From Pseudomonas shirazensis (GTDB lineage Bacteria; Pseudomonadota; Gammaproteobacteria; Pseudomonadales; Pseudomonadaceae), in NCBI RefSeq assembly GCF_014268785.2, contig NZ_JABWRD020000002.1, positions 1 through 64,000 on the forward strand: DNA of 64,000 nt. Reading direction: 5' to 3'. The notes beneath the pieces are model-generated. The model searched no databases, was not told the origin of the DNA, and worked only from the letters and a program-made list of their open reading frames with translations. Of the stretch, positions 50,398 through 61,126 are shown one piece after another. The stretch's first letter is position 1; the number at the start of each line of letters is the position of its first letter. The translations under genes were made by a program, and so were the position numbers.

Positions 50398-51693
50398 TCA
50401 GCTCAAACCTTGCGCGTTGCTCGGCATCTGCCACTCCAAGGTACAGTCGCCCTGGGCCAGTTGCGGCAGGGTGGCCACCGCCAGCAGGCGCTCGCCCTGC
50501 CACAGCAGCGGCAGCCTTGGTCGAATGAAGTGTGGCACCTGATGTTCGTTGAGCAAGCGCTTGAGGTCGCGGTGGCCGCGGCCAGGCAGCGCCAGCCGTT
50601 CACCGCCCTGACGATAGGCAATCCGCAGAGCTGCCTGCGGCAACGTACCGCACAGGCATACGCGGCCGTTGCCCGGCAACTCTAGCGGCCGGCCATGATC
50701 CGGCCAGGCATGCTCGCCTGAAGGGGCGGCCAGCCAATCGCCGCTGAGCCACCAGATGCGGCCGTGGCTGCGTTGCAACTGGCCGTCGGCCAGGCGCCAG
50801 ATGGGTTGCGCGTCATCGGCGGCGTCGCGTAACGCTTCCCAACCGACCCAATGGCGGCTATCCGGCAACCGCGTGCGAGTGCTTAACCAGTACTGCAAAG
50901 CATTGCGCTGACGGGCGGGCGAGAGTGCCTTGAGCGCTTCCAGAGCGAGTGAGTCCAGCCCGGCCCATTGGCTTGGAGCGCCCTGCCCTGCCAGCGCCAG
51001 GTCGTCAGCGGCCAGCTCGTTGAGCAGGCTCAGCGCTTCGCCCAGATGATCGGCACTGCGCGCCAGGCTTTGGCTGGCTTGCGGCCAGCGCTGGTGCAGC
51101 AGCGGAAAAACCTCGCCGCGCAGAAAATTACGGGCGTAGTGGGTGTCGGCATTGCTCGGGTCTTCTATCCAGCGCAGTTGGGACTGCTCGGCATAGCTGT
51201 GCAATTGTTGCCGCGACAGGGCCAGCAATGGCCTGACCAGCTGCCCCTGGCCAAGCGGCCTGGCTGCTGGCATTGCCGCCAGGCCACGCAAGCCGGCGCC
51301 GCGCAATAGCCTGAACAGAAGGGTTTCAGCCTGATCGTCGCGGTGCTGTCCGGTGAACAGGACCTCACCGGGGCGCAGAATGTCGGCAAAGGCGTGATAG
51401 CGAGCATTGCGCGCGGCTTGCTCGAGGCTGGCGCCGGGCGCGACCGTGACGTGGATGACCTGCAGTTCGATGGCGAGCTTGTCGCACAGGGATTGGCAAT
51501 GGGCTGGCCAGCTGTCGGCGGCGGCTTGCAGGCCGTGGTGGATGTGGATGGCACGCAGGGGGGGCGTGTGGTGGTGGCGAGTGTAGTCAGCGAGAAGGTG
51601 CAGGAGGACGCTGGAGTCGAGGCCGCCGGAGAGGGCGACATACCACACGGGAGCGTGCTGCCAGGGGGAAAGGCTGTGGGTGAGGTCGATCAT
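50398..51693 (-). CDS. tilS: tRNA(Ile)-lysidine synthetase
   Basis: A 431-residue enzyme that changes C34 of tRNA-Ile2 to lysidine so that it reads AUA. The PP-loop motif is VALSGGLDSSVLLHLL (~residues 19-34), followed by TGQHRDDQAET. The C-terminal substrate-binding domains extend to the end. It follows accA on the same strand with a hairpin between. Confidence 0.94.
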   Translation of the reverse strand: MIDLTHSLSPWQHAPVWYVALSGGLDSSVLLHLLADYTRHHHTPPLRAIHIHHGLQAAADSWPAHCQSLCDKLAIELQVIHVTVAPGASLEQAARNARYHAFADILRPGEVLFTGQHRDDQAETLLFRLLRGAGLRGLAAMPAARPLGQGQLVRPLLALSRQQLHSYAEQSQLRWIEDPSNADTHYARNFLRGEVFPLLHQRWPQASQSLARSADHLGEALSLLNELAADDLALAGQGAPSQWAGLDSLALEALKALSPARQRNALQYWLSTRTRLPDSRHWVGWEALRDAADDAQPIWRLADGQLQRSHGRIWWLSGDWLAAPSGEHAWPDHGRPLELPGNGRVCLCGTLPQAALRIAYRQGGERLALPGRGHRDLKRLLNEHQVPHFIRPRLPLLWQGERLLAVATLPQLAQGDCTLEWQMPSNAQGLS

Positions 51694-51713
51694 GTATGCC
51701 TCACTGAGAAGCT

Positions 51714-51732
51714 GGGGTCGCTACGCGACCCC
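51714..51732 (-). terminator. Hairpin after accA
   Basis: GGGGTCGC and GCGACCCC pair around TAC, about 17 bases after the accA stop. No T tract follows. A related GGGTCGC hairpin occurs after rnhB. Confidence 0.45.
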
Positions 51733-51749
51733 GACGGCATCAACTCAGA

Positions 51750-52697
51750 TCAGAGACCGTAGCTCATCAGGCGGTCATAACGACGCTTGAGCAGTGTGTC
51801 ATGGTCCAGTCCACTGAGCATATCCAGCTGCTGAATCAGCTCGCCACGAATGGTTTGCGAAACCTTGACTGGATCACGATGGGCGCCGCCCAGCGGCTCC
51901 TCGATCACTTTGTCGACGATATTCAGGCTCTTCAGGCGCTCGGCAGTGATGCCCATCGCTTCGGCTGCATCGGCAGCCTTGTCGGCGGTTTTCCACAGGA
52001 TCGAAGCACAACCTTCCGGCGAGATCACCGCATAGGTCGAGTACTGCAGCATGTTCAACTGGTCACAGACACCAATGGCCAGCGCGCCGCCCGAACCACC
52101 TTCGCCAATCACGGTGGCGATGATCGGGGTTTTCAGCCGCGCCATGACACGCAGGTTCCAGGCAATAGCCTCGCTCTGGTTGCGCTCTTCGGCGTCGATG
52201 CCTGGGTAGGCACCCGGGGTATCGATGAAGGTCAGGATCGGCATCTTGAAGCGCTCGGCCATTTCCATCAGACGGCAGGCCTTGCGGTAGCCTTCCGGAC
52301 GCGGCATGCCGAAGTTGCGACGCACCTTCTCGCGCACTTCGCGGCCTTTCTGGTGACCGATGACCATCACTGGCTTGCCGTCCAGACGCGCAGTACCGCC
52401 AACAATGGCGGCGTCGTCGGAGAAGTGGCGGTCGCCGTGCAGCTCTTCGAACTCGGTGAAGATGTGCTGCAGGTAGTCCAATGTGTACGGCCGGCGCGGG
52501 TGACGTGCCAGACGCGCGATCTGCCAGCTGGTCAGATTGCTGAAGATGCTTTCGGTGAGGGTGCTGCTCTTGTCTTGCAGACGGGCAATCTCATCGCTGA
52601 TGTTCAGCGAGTTGTCATTGCCAACCAGACGCAGCTCTTCAATCTTGGCTTGCAGGTCGGCAATCGGCTGTTCGAAATCGAGGAAATTCGGGTTCAT
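51750..52697 (-). CDS. accA: Acetyl-CoA carboxylase carboxyltransferase alpha subunit
   Basis: A 315-residue subunit that, with AccD, moves the carboxyl group from biotin to acetyl-CoA, the first step of fatty-acid synthesis. [14 protein letters not shown] near residue 80 and [17 protein letters not shown] in the crotonase fold are characteristic. The ATG at 52697 ([10 protein letters not shown]) gives the usual length; another lies two codons upstream. It is ~100 bp after dnaE. Confidence 0.97.
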   Translation of the reverse strand: MNPNFLDFEQPIADLQAKIEELRLVGNDNSLNISDEIARLQDKSSTLTESIFSNLTSWQIARLARHPRRPYTLDYLQHIFTEFEELHGDRHFSDDAAIVGGTARLDGKPVMVIGHQKGREVREKVRRNFGMPRPEGYRKACRLMEMAERFKMPILTFIDTPGAYPGIDAEERNQSEAIAWNLRVMARLKTPIIATVIGEGGSGGALAIGVCDQLNMLQYSTYAVISPEGCASILWKTADKAADAAEAMGITAERLKSLNIVDKVIEEPLGGAHRDPVKVSQTIRGELIQQLDMLSGLDHDTLLKRRYDRLMSYGL

Positions 52698-52803
52698 AGG
52701 CATCCGTCTTGGGTCTACGGCCAGGCGGCCGGCCGGTTGATCCGTTTGGCGCCCTACCTTAAAGGATCAGGCGCATTCAGGTCGAGATTAAAAATTCATC
52801 GCA

Positions 52804-55800
52804 TTAGCGGTATTGCAGGAAGACGTTCTCACGCCCGAACTGGTCACGCAGGGCTTGAATCAGCCCGTCCGCCGGGTCGATCGCCCAGTCATTACCAAAC
52901 TGCAGCATGGCCTTGGCGTCGTTACCGGTGTATTCAAGGGTGATCGGGCACCCGCCACGGTGGCGGGTGATCAGCTCACCCAGCCAGCGCAGGCGGTCAC
53001 CCTTGAGTGCATCATGGGCGACCTTCAGGCGCAGACTCTCGGCCAGCCGCGTGCGCGCATCTTCCATGGTCATCACCTGCTTGACGCGCAGGCGCAGACC
53101 GCCAGAGAAATCATCGTTACTGACCTCGCCCTCGACCACGACCATGGCATCGTTCTGCAACAGTGCCTGGGCGGCCATGAACGAGTCTGCGAACAGCGAG
53201 GCTTCGATGCGTCCGGAGCGGTCATCGAGGGTGACGAAGCCCATCTTGTCACCCTTCTTGTTCTTCATCACGCGCAAGGCAATGATCATCCCGGCCACCG
53301 TCTGCACTTCGCGCGACGGTTTCAGGTCGATGATCCGCTGGCGGGCGAAGCGGCGGATTTCGCCTTCGTACTCGTCGATCGGGTGGCCGGTCAGGTACAG
53401 CCCCAGCGTGTCCTTTTCACCTTTCAAGCGCTCTTTGAGGGTCAGCTCGCGCGCCTTGCGGTGGTTGGCATAAACGTCGACATCCGCTTCGACGAACAGC
53501 CCGCCAAACAGGTCGATGTGGCCGCTATCGGCGGTCCGCGCGGTCTGCTCGGCCGACTTCACTGCCTCTTCGAGCGCCGACATCAGCGCTGCCCGGTTGC
53601 GGTCGATGTTGGCCTGGTAGGCCTTGATCTCGTCGTGAAAGTGCGGCCCGAGGCGATCCAGCGCACCGCTGCGGATCAGTGCATCGAGAGTACGCTTGTT
53701 GACCCGCTTGAGGTCGATGCGCTCACAGAAGTCGAACAGATCCTTGAACGGCCCACCGGCACTGCGCGCCTCGACAATGGCCTCCACTGGCCCTTCACCT
53801 ACACCTTTGATCGCGCCCAGGCCATAAATGATGCGGCCATCGTCGTCGACTGTGAACTTGAACTCGGAGGCGTTCACATCCGGGGCGTCAAGGCGCAGTT
53901 TCATGGTGCGCACTTCTTCGATGAGCACCACCACCTTGTCGGTGTTGTGCATATCCGCAGAAAGCACCGCCGCCATGAACGGCGCCGGGTAGTGCGTCTT
54001 GAGCCAGGCGGTCTGATAAGAAACCAGGCCGTAGGCGGCCGAGTGCGACTTGTTGAAGCCGTAGCCGGCGAATTTTTCTACCAGGTCGAAGATGTTACCG
54101 GCCAGATCCGCACTGATGCCGTTGTTGGCACACCCCTCGATGAAGCCGCCACGCTGCTTGGCCATCTCTTCGGGCTTTTTCTTACCCATCGCCCGGCGCA
54201 GCATGTCAGCACCGCCGAGGGTGTAGCCGGCCATGACCTGGGCGATCTGCATCACCTGTTCCTGATACAGGATGATGCCGTAGGTCGGTGCCAATACAGG
54301 CTGCAGGCCTTCGTACTGGTAGTCCGGGTGTGGGTAGGCCAGCTCGGCGCGGCCGTGTTTACGGTTGATGAAGTCATCAACCATGCCCGACTGCAGTGGG
54401 CCTGGGCGGAACAACGCCACCAATGCGATAAGGTCTTCCAGGCAGTCGGGCTTGAGCTTTTTGATCAGCTCTTTCATACCGCGCGACTCGAGCTGGAATA
54501 CCGCAGTGGTCTCGGCCTTCTGCAGCAGCTCGTAGGTTTTCTTGTCGTCCAGCGGGATGAAGTCGATGTTCAGATCGGGCAAGCCTTCCTTGGCCTGCTC
54601 GCGGTTGATGGTCTCCATCGCCCACTTGATGATGGTCAGGGTGCGCAGGCCGAGGAAGTCGAACTTGACCAGCCCCGCCGCCTCGACGTCGTCCTTGTCG
54701 AACTGGGTTACCAGGCCGCCGCCCTCTTCGTCACAGGCGATCGGCGAAAAGTCGGTGAGCTTGGTCGGTGCGATAACCACACCACCCGCGTGCTTGCCGG
54801 TACCGCGACAGACGCCCTCGAGCTTGAGGGCCATGTCCCAGATCTCGCGGCCATCCTCATCGCTCTTGAGGAAGTCGCGCAGCACCTCCTCCTGCTCGTA
54901 GGCCTTTTCCAGGGTCATGCCGACTTCGAACGGGATCATCTTAGACAGACGATCAGCCAGCCCGTAGGACTTGCCCTGCACCCGCGCCACATCGCGCACC
55001 ACCGCTTTCGCAGCCATGGTGCCAAAGGTGATGATCTGGCTTACCGCGTTACGCCCGTAGGCGTCGGCGACGTACTCGATGACTCGATCGCGGCCATCCA
55101 TGCAGAAGTCGACGTCGAAGTCGGGCATCGATACCCGCTCAGGGTTGAGGAAGCGCTCGAACAGCAGGTCGTAGGCCAGCGGGTCCAGGTCGGTGATCTT
55201 CAACACGTAGGCGACCAGCGAACCGGCACCCGAACCACGGCCAGGGCCGACCGGTACGCCGTTGTTCTTGGCCCACTTGATGAAGTCCATAACGATCAGG
55301 AAGTAACCGGGGAAGCCCATTTGGATAATGATATCCAGCTCGAACTTGAGCCGGTCCAGATAGACCTGACGCTTGGCCTCGTAGTCCTCGGTAGTGTCCT
55401 TGGGCAGGATCACCGTCAGGCGTTCTTCCAGGCCCTCGTGGGAAACGTGGCGCAGGTAGTCATCGATGCCCATGCCATTGGGCGTCGGGAAGTCGGGCAG
55501 GAAGTGCTTGCCCAGTTGCACCTCGATGTTGCAGCGCTTGGCGATTTCCACCGTGTTGGCCACGGCGTCGGGCAGGTCGCTGAACAGCTCGACCATCTCT
55601 TCCTGGCTTTTCAGGTATTGCTGATCACTGTACAGGCGCGGTCGGCGCGGGTCGTCGAGGGTCCAGCCCTCACCGATGCAGACGCGGGTTTCGTGGGCGT
55701 CAAAATCGGTCTGCTTGATGAAGCGCACATCGTTGGTCGCGACCAGCGGCGCGCCAACCCGGTCAGCCAGGGCTACAGCGGCGTGCAGGTAGTCTTCATC

Positions 55801-56328
55801 GCCAGGGCGATTGGTGCGCTGCAGCTCGACGTAGAAGCGCCCGGGGAACATGCCCAGCCAGTCGCGCAGCAAGGCTTCGGCCTCTGCGCTGCGGCCGCTG
55901 AGCAGGGCCATGCCGATATCCCCTTCGCGGGCGGCAGACAGCGCGATCAAGCCTTCGCTGGCCGGGGCTATCCAGTCGCGCTGGATGACCACCAAGCCAT
56001 TGCGCTGGCCGTCGACCCAGCCGCGCGAAATCAATTCGGTGAGGTTGCGATAACCCTTGGGGTTCATCGCCAGGAAGCAGATACGCGACAATGGCGCTTC
56101 CGGATCAGCCCCGGCCAGCCACAAATCGGCGCCGCAAATCGGCTTGATGCCGTTGCCCATCGCGTTCTTGTAGAACTTCACCAACGAGCACATGTTGCTC
56201 TGGTCGGTAATCGCCACTGCCGGCATGTTCAGTCCGGCCAAGGCCTTGGCCAGCGGCTTGATCCGCACCAGGCCATCGACCAGGGAGAATTCGGAGTGCA
56301 CACGAAGGTGAACGAAAGAAACCGACAT
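52804..56328 (-). CDS. dnaE: DNA polymerase III alpha subunit
   Basis: A 1174-residue replicative polymerase. The PHP domain starts MSVSFVHLRVHSEFSLVDG. The catalytic aspartates lie in MPDFDVDFCMDGRD (~residues 400-415), GRGSGAGSLVAYVL is a conserved palm motif, and an OB domain ends the protein. The ATG at 56328 matches the family start. It lies in the rnhB-dnaE-accA order usual for the group. Confidence 0.98.
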   Translation of the reverse strand: MSVSFVHLRVHSEFSLVDGLVRIKPLAKALAGLNMPAVAITDQSNMCSLVKFYKNAMGNGIKPICGADLWLAGADPEAPLSRICFLAMNPKGYRNLTELISRGWVDGQRNGLVVIQRDWIAPASEGLIALSAAREGDIGMALLSGRSAEAEALLRDWLGMFPGRFYVELQRTNRPGDEDYLHAAVALADRVGAPLVATNDVRFIKQTDFDAHETRVCIGEGWTLDDPRRPRLYSDQQYLKSQEEMVELFSDLPDAVANTVEIAKRCNIEVQLGKHFLPDFPTPNGMGIDDYLRHVSHEGLEERLTVILPKDTTEDYEAKRQVYLDRLKFELDIIIQMGFPGYFLIVMDFIKWAKNNGVPVGPGRGSGAGSLVAYVLKITDLDPLAYDLLFERFLNPERVSMPDFDVDFCMDGRDRVIEYVADAYGRNAVSQIITFGTMAAKAVVRDVARVQGKSYGLADRLSKMIPFEVGMTLEKAYEQEEVLRDFLKSDEDGREIWDMALKLEGVCRGTGKHAGGVVIAPTKLTDFSPIACDEEGGGLVTQFDKDDVEAAGLVKFDFLGLRTLTIIKWAMETINREQAKEGLPDLNIDFIPLDDKKTYELLQKAETTAVFQLESRGMKELIKKLKPDCLEDLIALVALFRPGPLQSGMVDDFINRKHGRAELAYPHPDYQYEGLQPVLAPTYGIILYQEQVMQIAQVMAGYTLGGADMLRRAMGKKKPEEMAKQRGGFIEGCANNGISADLAGNIFDLVEKFAGYGFNKSHSAAYGLVSYQTAWLKTHYPAPFMAAVLSADMHNTDKVVVLIEEVRTMKLRLDAPDVNASEFKFTVDDDGRIIYGLGAIKGVGEGPVEAIVEARSAGGPFKDLFDFCERIDLKRVNKRTLDALIRSGALDRLGPHFHDEIKAYQANIDRNRAALMSALEEAVKSAEQTARTADSGHIDLFGGLFVEADVDVYANHRKARELTLKERLKGEKDTLGLYLTGHPIDEYEGEIRRFARQRIIDLKPSREVQTVAGMIIALRVMKNKKGDKMGFVTLDDRSGRIEASLFADSFMAAQALLQNDAMVVVEGEVSNDDFSGGLRLRVKQVMTMEDARTRLAESLRLKVAHDALKGDRLRWLGELITRHRGGCPITLEYTGNDAKAMLQFGNDWAIDPADGLIQALRDQFGRENVFLQYR

Positions 56329-56404
56329 GTAAGGGCCTATAGCAGAGCAGCGGACAAGCGCGGGATTGTACCGCAAATGTGAACGGCTGCGGCGCCACGT
56401 GACG

Positions 56405-56436
56405 GCCTGCAGGGTCGCAGCGCGACCCGCGCAGGC
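56405..56436 (-). terminator. Two-part hairpin after rnhB
   Basis: GCCTGC/GCAGGC outside and GGGTCGC/GCGACCC inside form a long imperfect stem beginning three bases after the rnhB stop. No T tract follows. Confidence 0.45.
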
Positions 56437-56438
56437 GA

Positions 56439-57062
56439 TCAGATCAGTGAGGTAGGCACGCCCGCGCGGGCTTCCCAGGCCACCCGCACCGGCGCGAAGG
56501 AGCGCCGGTGGATCGGCGTAGGCCCAAGCCGGGCAAGTGCCTCAAGGTGCACGGGGGTCGGATAGCCTTTGTGACCACCCATGCCGTAGCCGGGGTAGAT
56601 CAACTCGAAGGCGCTCATCTCGCGGTCGCGGGTGACCTTGGCCAGGATCGACGCGGCAGCGATCGCAGGCACCTTGGCGTCGCCCTGCACCACTGGGGCG
56701 GATGGTACAGCCAGCACCGGGCAGCGATTGCCGTCGATCAAGGCAAGCTTGGGCGTGATGCTCAAGCCCTCGACCGCGCGCTGCATGGCCAGCATGGTGG
56801 CATGGAGAATGTTCAACCGGTCGATTTCATCAACCTCAGCTCGCGCAATGCAAAAGCTCAGGGCTTTTTCGCAGATTTCGTCGAACAACGCTTCGCGCCT
56901 GGCTTCGGTGAGCTTCTTGGAGTCGTTCAAGCCGAGGATCGGCCGCCGTGGATCGAGGATCACCGCTGCCGTGACCACCGCACCGCAGAGTGGCCCGCGG
57001 CCAACTTCATCGACGCCTGCGACGAGTTCTTCGACCAAGTTGAAATCCAGTCCCAGCTGCAT
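56439..57062 (-). CDS. rnhB: Ribonuclease HII
   Basis: A 207-residue RNase HII that removes single ribonucleotides from DNA. The DEDD active site starts in [20 protein letters not shown], and [17 protein letters not shown] is the other family signature. Its ATG directly follows the lpxB stop codon. Confidence 0.97.
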   Translation of the reverse strand: MQLGLDFNLVEELVAGVDEVGRGPLCGAVVTAAVILDPRRPILGLNDSKKLTEARREALFDEICEKALSFCIARAEVDEIDRLNILHATMLAMQRAVEGLSITPKLALIDGNRCPVLAVPSAPVVQGDAKVPAIAAASILAKVTRDREMSAFELIYPGYGMGGHKGYPTPVHLEALARLGPTPIHRRSFAPVRVAWEARAGVPTSLI

Positions 57063-58190
57063 CTAGCGTTGCTCCAACAAGGCCAGCACTGCGTCCGCTG
57101 CCTGGTTCGAGGCGTCACGACGGAGGGTGCGGTGAATCTGATCAAAGCTGTCAGTCTGATGCTGGCCATCGGCAAGCAACGGTGCCAGGGTCTGCGCCAG
57201 GGCCTCGCTGGTGGCGGCGTCCTGCAGCAGTTCCGGCACCAACATGCGCTGCGCCAACAGATTGGGCAGCGACACGTAGGGGCTTTTGACCATGCGCTTG
57301 AGAATCCAGTAGGTCAGCGGCGCCAGGCGATAGGCGACAACCATTGGCCGCTTGTACAGCATCGCTTCCAGCGTAGCGGTACCCGACGCAATCAGCACTG
57401 CATCGCAGGCGGCCAGTGCCTGATGCGACTGACCATCGAGCAGAGTCAGCGGCAGGTCGCGACCTGCCAGCATCTGCTCGATCTGCTCACGGCGGGTCTG
57501 GTTGGCGCAAGGCAAGACGAACCGCACACCCGGGATCAACTGCTGCAAACGCTCGGCGGCCTCCAGGAACAGCGCACCCAGCCGGCCGACTTCGCCGCCG
57601 CGGCTGCCGGGCATCAATGCCACCAGCGGCCCGGCGGGCAGGCCCAGCTCGGCACGAGCGGCTTGACGGTCAGCCTCCAGCGGAATCGTATCGGCCAGCG
57701 GATGGCCGACAAAGCGCACCGGTACACCCTGCTCTTCATAGAAGCGCGCCTCGAATGGCAGCAGGGTCAGCATCAGGTCGCAGCCTTCGCGGATCTTCAG
57801 CACCCGCTTCTGCCGCCAGGCCCAGACCGACGGGCTGACGTAGTGCACGGTCTTGATGCCGTGCTGGCGCAGTTTCAGTTCGATATTGAGGGTGAAGTCG
57901 GGTGCATCGATGCCGATGAACACATCGGGCTTCTCGTCAAGCAGGGTCTCGATCAGCAGTTTGCGTCGCTTGAGCAGCTCACGCAGACGCCCGAGCACCT
58001 CAACCAGACCCATCACTGCCAGGCGCTCCATAGGGAAGTAGGACTGCATGCCCTCAGCCTCCATCAACGGGCCGCCGACACCGATAAAGCGCACACCGGG
58101 ATGGCGCGCCTTGAGTGCGCGCATCAAACCGGAGCCAAGGATATCGCCGCTGGCCTCACCTGCGACCAACGCTACACAAAGCTCACTCAT
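57063..58190 (-). CDS. lpxB: Lipid-A-disaccharide synthase
   Basis: A 375-residue glycosyltransferase that condenses UDP-diacylglucosamine with lipid X. The N terminus is [29 protein letters not shown] and [12 protein letters not shown] are the conserved motifs. The ATG at 58190 starts one base after the lpxA stop. It lies in the lipid A run fabZ-lpxA-lpxB. Confidence 0.97.
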   Translation of the reverse strand: MSELCVALVAGEASGDILGSGLMRALKARHPGVRFIGVGGPLMEAEGMQSYFPMERLAVMGLVEVLGRLRELLKRRKLLIETLLDEKPDVFIGIDAPDFTLNIELKLRQHGIKTVHYVSPSVWAWRQKRVLKIREGCDLMLTLLPFEARFYEEQGVPVRFVGHPLADTIPLEADRQAARAELGLPAGPLVALMPGSRGGEVGRLGALFLEAAERLQQLIPGVRFVLPCANQTRREQIEQMLAGRDLPLTLLDGQSHQALAACDAVLIASGTATLEAMLYKRPMVVAYRLAPLTYWILKRMVKSPYVSLPNLLAQRMLVPELLQDAATSEALAQTLAPLLADGQHQTDSFDQIHRTLRRDASNQAADAVLALLEQR

Positions 58191-58191
58191 A

Positions 58192-58968
58192 TCAGCGGGT
58201 GATGCCGCGAGCGGAGCTCTGGATGGAGGCACGGAACAGCTCGACCTCAGGGTGCAATGCAGCTAACTCCTGCAACTCGTTAATAGCCTCGTCAGCCGTC
58301 AGGCCCTGGCGATAGACCATTTTGTAGGCCTTGCGCAGCGCGAGGATGACTTCATCGCTGAATCCACGCCGACGCATGCCTTCGAAGTTCATGCTGCGGG
58401 CTTCGGCCGGGCTGCCAAATACAGTGACAAACGCGGGTACATCCTTGCCGATCGCGGTGCCCATGCCCGAAAACGCGTGAGCGCCGATATGGCAGTACTG
58501 ATGAACCAGGGTGTAACCAGACAGAATTGCCCAGTCGCCCACATGCACATGGCCAGCCAGCGCAGTGTTGTTGACCAGAATGCAATTGTTGCCGATCACG
58601 CTGTCATGGCCAATGTGGGCATAGGCCATGATCAAATTGTGATCGCCGAGGGTGGTTTCGGCACGGTCCTGAACGGTCCCGCGGTGAATGGTCACGCCTT
58701 CGCGGATCACGTTGTGGTCGCCGATCACCAGACGCGTCGCTTCACCCTTGTACTTGAGGTCAGGGGTGTCTTCGCCAATCGAGGAAAACTGGTAGATACG
58801 GTTGTTCTTGCCGATCCGGGTCGGCCCTTTGAGTACCACATGTGGGCCGATTACTGTGCCCTCCCCGATTTCGACATCGGGACCAATGATCGACCAGGGG
58901 CCCACCTCGACACCGTCCGCCAGTCTGGCAGAAGGATCGACGATAGCCCGCGGATCAATTGAATTCAT
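58192..58968 (-). CDS. lpxA: UDP-N-acetylglucosamine acyltransferase
   Basis: A 258-residue left-handed beta-helix enzyme that puts the first acyl chain on UDP-GlcNAc. Hexapeptide repeats (such as [17 protein letters not shown]) fill residues ~10-180. The catalytic histidine lies in [14 protein letters not shown]. The ATG at 58968 overlaps the fabZ stop (ATGA). Confidence 0.97.
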   Translation of the reverse strand: MNSIDPRAIVDPSARLADGVEVGPWSIIGPDVEIGEGTVIGPHVVLKGPTRIGKNNRIYQFSSIGEDTPDLKYKGEATRLVIGDHNVIREGVTIHRGTVQDRAETTLGDHNLIMAYAHIGHDSVIGNNCILVNNTALAGHVHVGDWAILSGYTLVHQYCHIGAHAFSGMGTAIGKDVPAFVTVFGSPAEARSMNFEGMRRRGFSDEVILALRKAYKMVYRQGLTADEAINELQELAALHPEVELFRASIQSSARGITR

Positions 58969-59405
58969 AGGGAGCGTTCCGCACAGGTAATCTGCGCCGA
59001 GCATACCGGCTTGCCGTCAACCAGGGCACGGCACTCAAACTTCCAGATCATGCTCTTGCGGCTGAGGAACTTGGCTTCGAGGACCAACTGGTCGCCTGGC
59101 AACACTGGCTGACGGAAGCGTAGCTTGTCGGAGCCAACAAAGTAGTACAGCGTGCCGTCTGCCGGCTTGGCATCGAGCATCTTGAACCCGAGAATCCCGG
59201 CCGCCTGGGCCATGGCTTCGATGATCAGCACGCCTGGCATGATCGGGTGGGCCGGGAAGTGGCCATTGAAGAACGGCTCGTTGATGCTGACATTCTTGTA
59301 GGCACGAATGCTCTGGGCCTCGAAGTCCAGCTCCGTGACCCGGTCCACCAGCAGGAACGGGTAACGGTGAGGCAGGTATTCGCGAATCTCGTTGATGTCC
59401 ATCAT
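58965..59405 (-). CDS. fabZ: (3R)-hydroxyacyl-ACP dehydratase FabZ
   Basis: A 146-residue hot-dog-fold dehydratase of fatty-acid elongation. It begins [20 protein letters not shown], and the catalytic histidine and glutamate lie in [20 protein letters not shown]. Either of two adjacent ATG codons (59405, 59402) could start it. It sits between lpxD and lpxA, the standard order. Confidence 0.97.
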   Translation of the reverse strand: MMDINEIREYLPHRYPFLLVDRVTELDFEAQSIRAYKNVSINEPFFNGHFPAHPIMPGVLIIEAMAQAAGILGFKMLDAKPADGTLYYFVGSDKLRFRQPVLPGDQLVLEAKFLSRKSMIWKFECRALVDGKPVCSAQITCAERSL

Positions 59406-59520
59406 TTCGGGGGGAAGCCTGTAGTAAGAATAGGGAGCGCAGGTGCTGACCACACGCTCCTTTAGCAATCCAATAGAGGAGCCAGCTAGCAACGGATCAC
59501 TCTTGGCTCAGGAAATGGTA

Positions 59521-60576
59521 TCAGCCTTCTGATGTCGGCTGGCCACCTGAGGTCACGGTCTCGAAGCGTTTTTCCATCTGCTGCAGGCGCTTGGCCATAT
59601 CGTCGAGCTGGCGAATCCGCGCCGCACTTTTGCGCCAATCGCCCAGCGGCTGCATGGCCGTGCCGGAAGAATAGGCACCCGGCTCGGTGATCGAACGGGT
59701 AACCATGGTCATGCCGGAGACGAACACGTTGTCGCAGACATCGATATGGCCAACCATGCCGACACCGCCAGCAATGGTGCAATGCTTGCCAATGCGGGTG
59801 CTGCCAGAGATGCCGACACACGCGGCCATAGCCGTGTGATCGCCAATCTGCACGTTGTGCGCGATCTGGATCTGGTTGTCGAGCTTGACCCCGTTGCCGA
59901 TCTGGGTATCCGCCAATGCACCGCGGTCTACCGCAGTATTGACGCCGATCTCGACATCATCACCGATGCTCACACCGCCGATCTGGGCAATCTTGCGCCA
60001 GACGCCCTTCTCGTTGGCAAAGCCGAAGCCCTCGCCGCCGATTACCGCACCGGACTGAATCGTCACCCGCGCACCAATGGTCACGTCGTGATACAGCGTG
60101 ACCCGCGGGGCCAGCCAGCCGCCTTCGCCAATCACACAGCGCGCACCAATGAAGCAGTGCGCACCCACGGTGACATTGGCAGCGATGCGCGCACCGCTCT
60201 CGATCACCGCAAACGGCCCAATGCTGGCATCGGCATCGACCTGAGCGTCATCAGCAACCACGGCGCTGGGGTGAATCCCCGCTACAGCCTTGGGCTTTGG
60301 ATCAAACAGGTGAGAGATGCGCGCGTAAGCCAGATACGGGTCGGCGACGATCAGGGCGTTGCCGGCGAAGCCTTCGGCGTCTGCTGCCTTGAGCAGAACC
60401 GCAGAAGCCTGGGAATTGTCCAGGTACTTGCGGTACTGCGGGTTGGCGAGAAAGCTCAATTGCCCGGGACCGGCCTCCTGCAAGGTGGCCAGCCCGGTAA
60501 TCTGCAGCGCCTCGGGCCCCTTGAGGGTAGCGCCGAGCGCCTCGGCCAATTGGCCGAGCGTCATGGTCACGGTCAT
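59521..60576 (-). CDS. lpxD: UDP-3-O-acylglucosamine N-acyltransferase
   Basis: A 351-residue acyltransferase that adds the second hydroxyacyl chain in lipid A synthesis. An N-terminal uridine-binding domain (~1-100) is followed by left-handed beta-helix hexapeptide repeats, with the catalytic histidine in [19 protein letters not shown]. The C-terminal helix ends near residue 345. It starts one base after the ompH stop. Confidence 0.97.
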   Translation of the reverse strand: MTVTMTLGQLAEALGATLKGPEALQITGLATLQEAGPGQLSFLANPQYRKYLDNSQASAVLLKAADAEGFAGNALIVADPYLAYARISHLFDPKPKAVAGIHPSAVVADDAQVDADASIGPFAVIESGARIAANVTVGAHCFIGARCVIGEGGWLAPRVTLYHDVTIGARVTIQSGAVIGGEGFGFANEKGVWRKIAQIGGVSIGDDVEIGVNTAVDRGALADTQIGNGVKLDNQIQIAHNVQIGDHTAMAACVGISGSTRIGKHCTIAGGVGMVGHIDVCDNVFVSGMTMVTRSITEPGAYSSGTAMQPLGDWRKSAARIRQLDDMAKRLQQMEKRFETVTSGGQPTSEG

Positions 60577-60577
60577 A

Positions 60578-61081
60578 TCAACGGGCTTGGTTCATGCGCT
60601 CGATGACTTGGCGAGTGATGTCGTACTGCGGTTTGACATCGATCACTGCGCCGCGCTCGAGCACCAGGTCAAAGCCGCCTTTCTTGATCACTTCTTCAAC
60701 AGCACCGTCCAGCTTCGGCTTGAGCTGCTTGAGCATGTCACGGTCGGCAACGGCCTTGGCTTCGTTGAGTTCCTTGGACTGGAACTGGAAGTCACGGGCT
60801 TTTTGCTTGAACTCGAGCTCAAGACGCTCACGCTCTTGCTGCTGCATCTTGTCGCCGCCTTTGAGCAGACGGTCCTGGATGCCTTTGGCGCTGCTTTCCA
60901 GGCCCTTGAGCTTGGTCAGTTGCGGGCCGAACTTCTTCTCGGCATCGACGGCGTAACGCTTGGCGGCGTCCGACTCGAGCAGTGCCATCTGATAGTTCAG
61001 CACAGCCACTTTCATTTCGGCGAAAGCGGGGGTGGCGACCAGCGCCGCAGCCACGAAGGCCAGTTGGGTCAACTTACGCAC
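60578..61081 (-). CDS. ompH: Periplasmic chaperone OmpH/Skp
   Basis: A 167-residue periplasmic protein with a signal peptide ending ATPAFA (~residue 21). Long charged helices (~45-130) form the tentacles of the trimer that holds unfolded outer-membrane proteins. It starts with GTG at 61081 behind AGGAG. It follows bamA, as in most gamma-proteobacteria. Confidence 0.94.
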   Translation of the reverse strand: MRKLTQLAFVAAALVATPAFAEMKVAVLNYQMALLESDAAKRYAVDAEKKFGPQLTKLKGLESSAKGIQDRLLKGGDKMQQQERERLELEFKQKARDFQFQSKELNEAKAVADRDMLKQLKPKLDGAVEEVIKKGGFDLVLERGAVIDVKPQYDITRQVIERMNQAR

Positions 61082-61126
61082 GATGCACTCCTGGAGAATC
61101 CGTTGTCGTTTAGCACGGGGCCGACC

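Noticed and set aside
52813..56382. Very long open frame on the plus strand opposite dnaE
   Set aside because: It mirrors dnaE codon positions; the product is rich in H, Q, R and A with no recognisable domain. This is the usual effect of high GC content.
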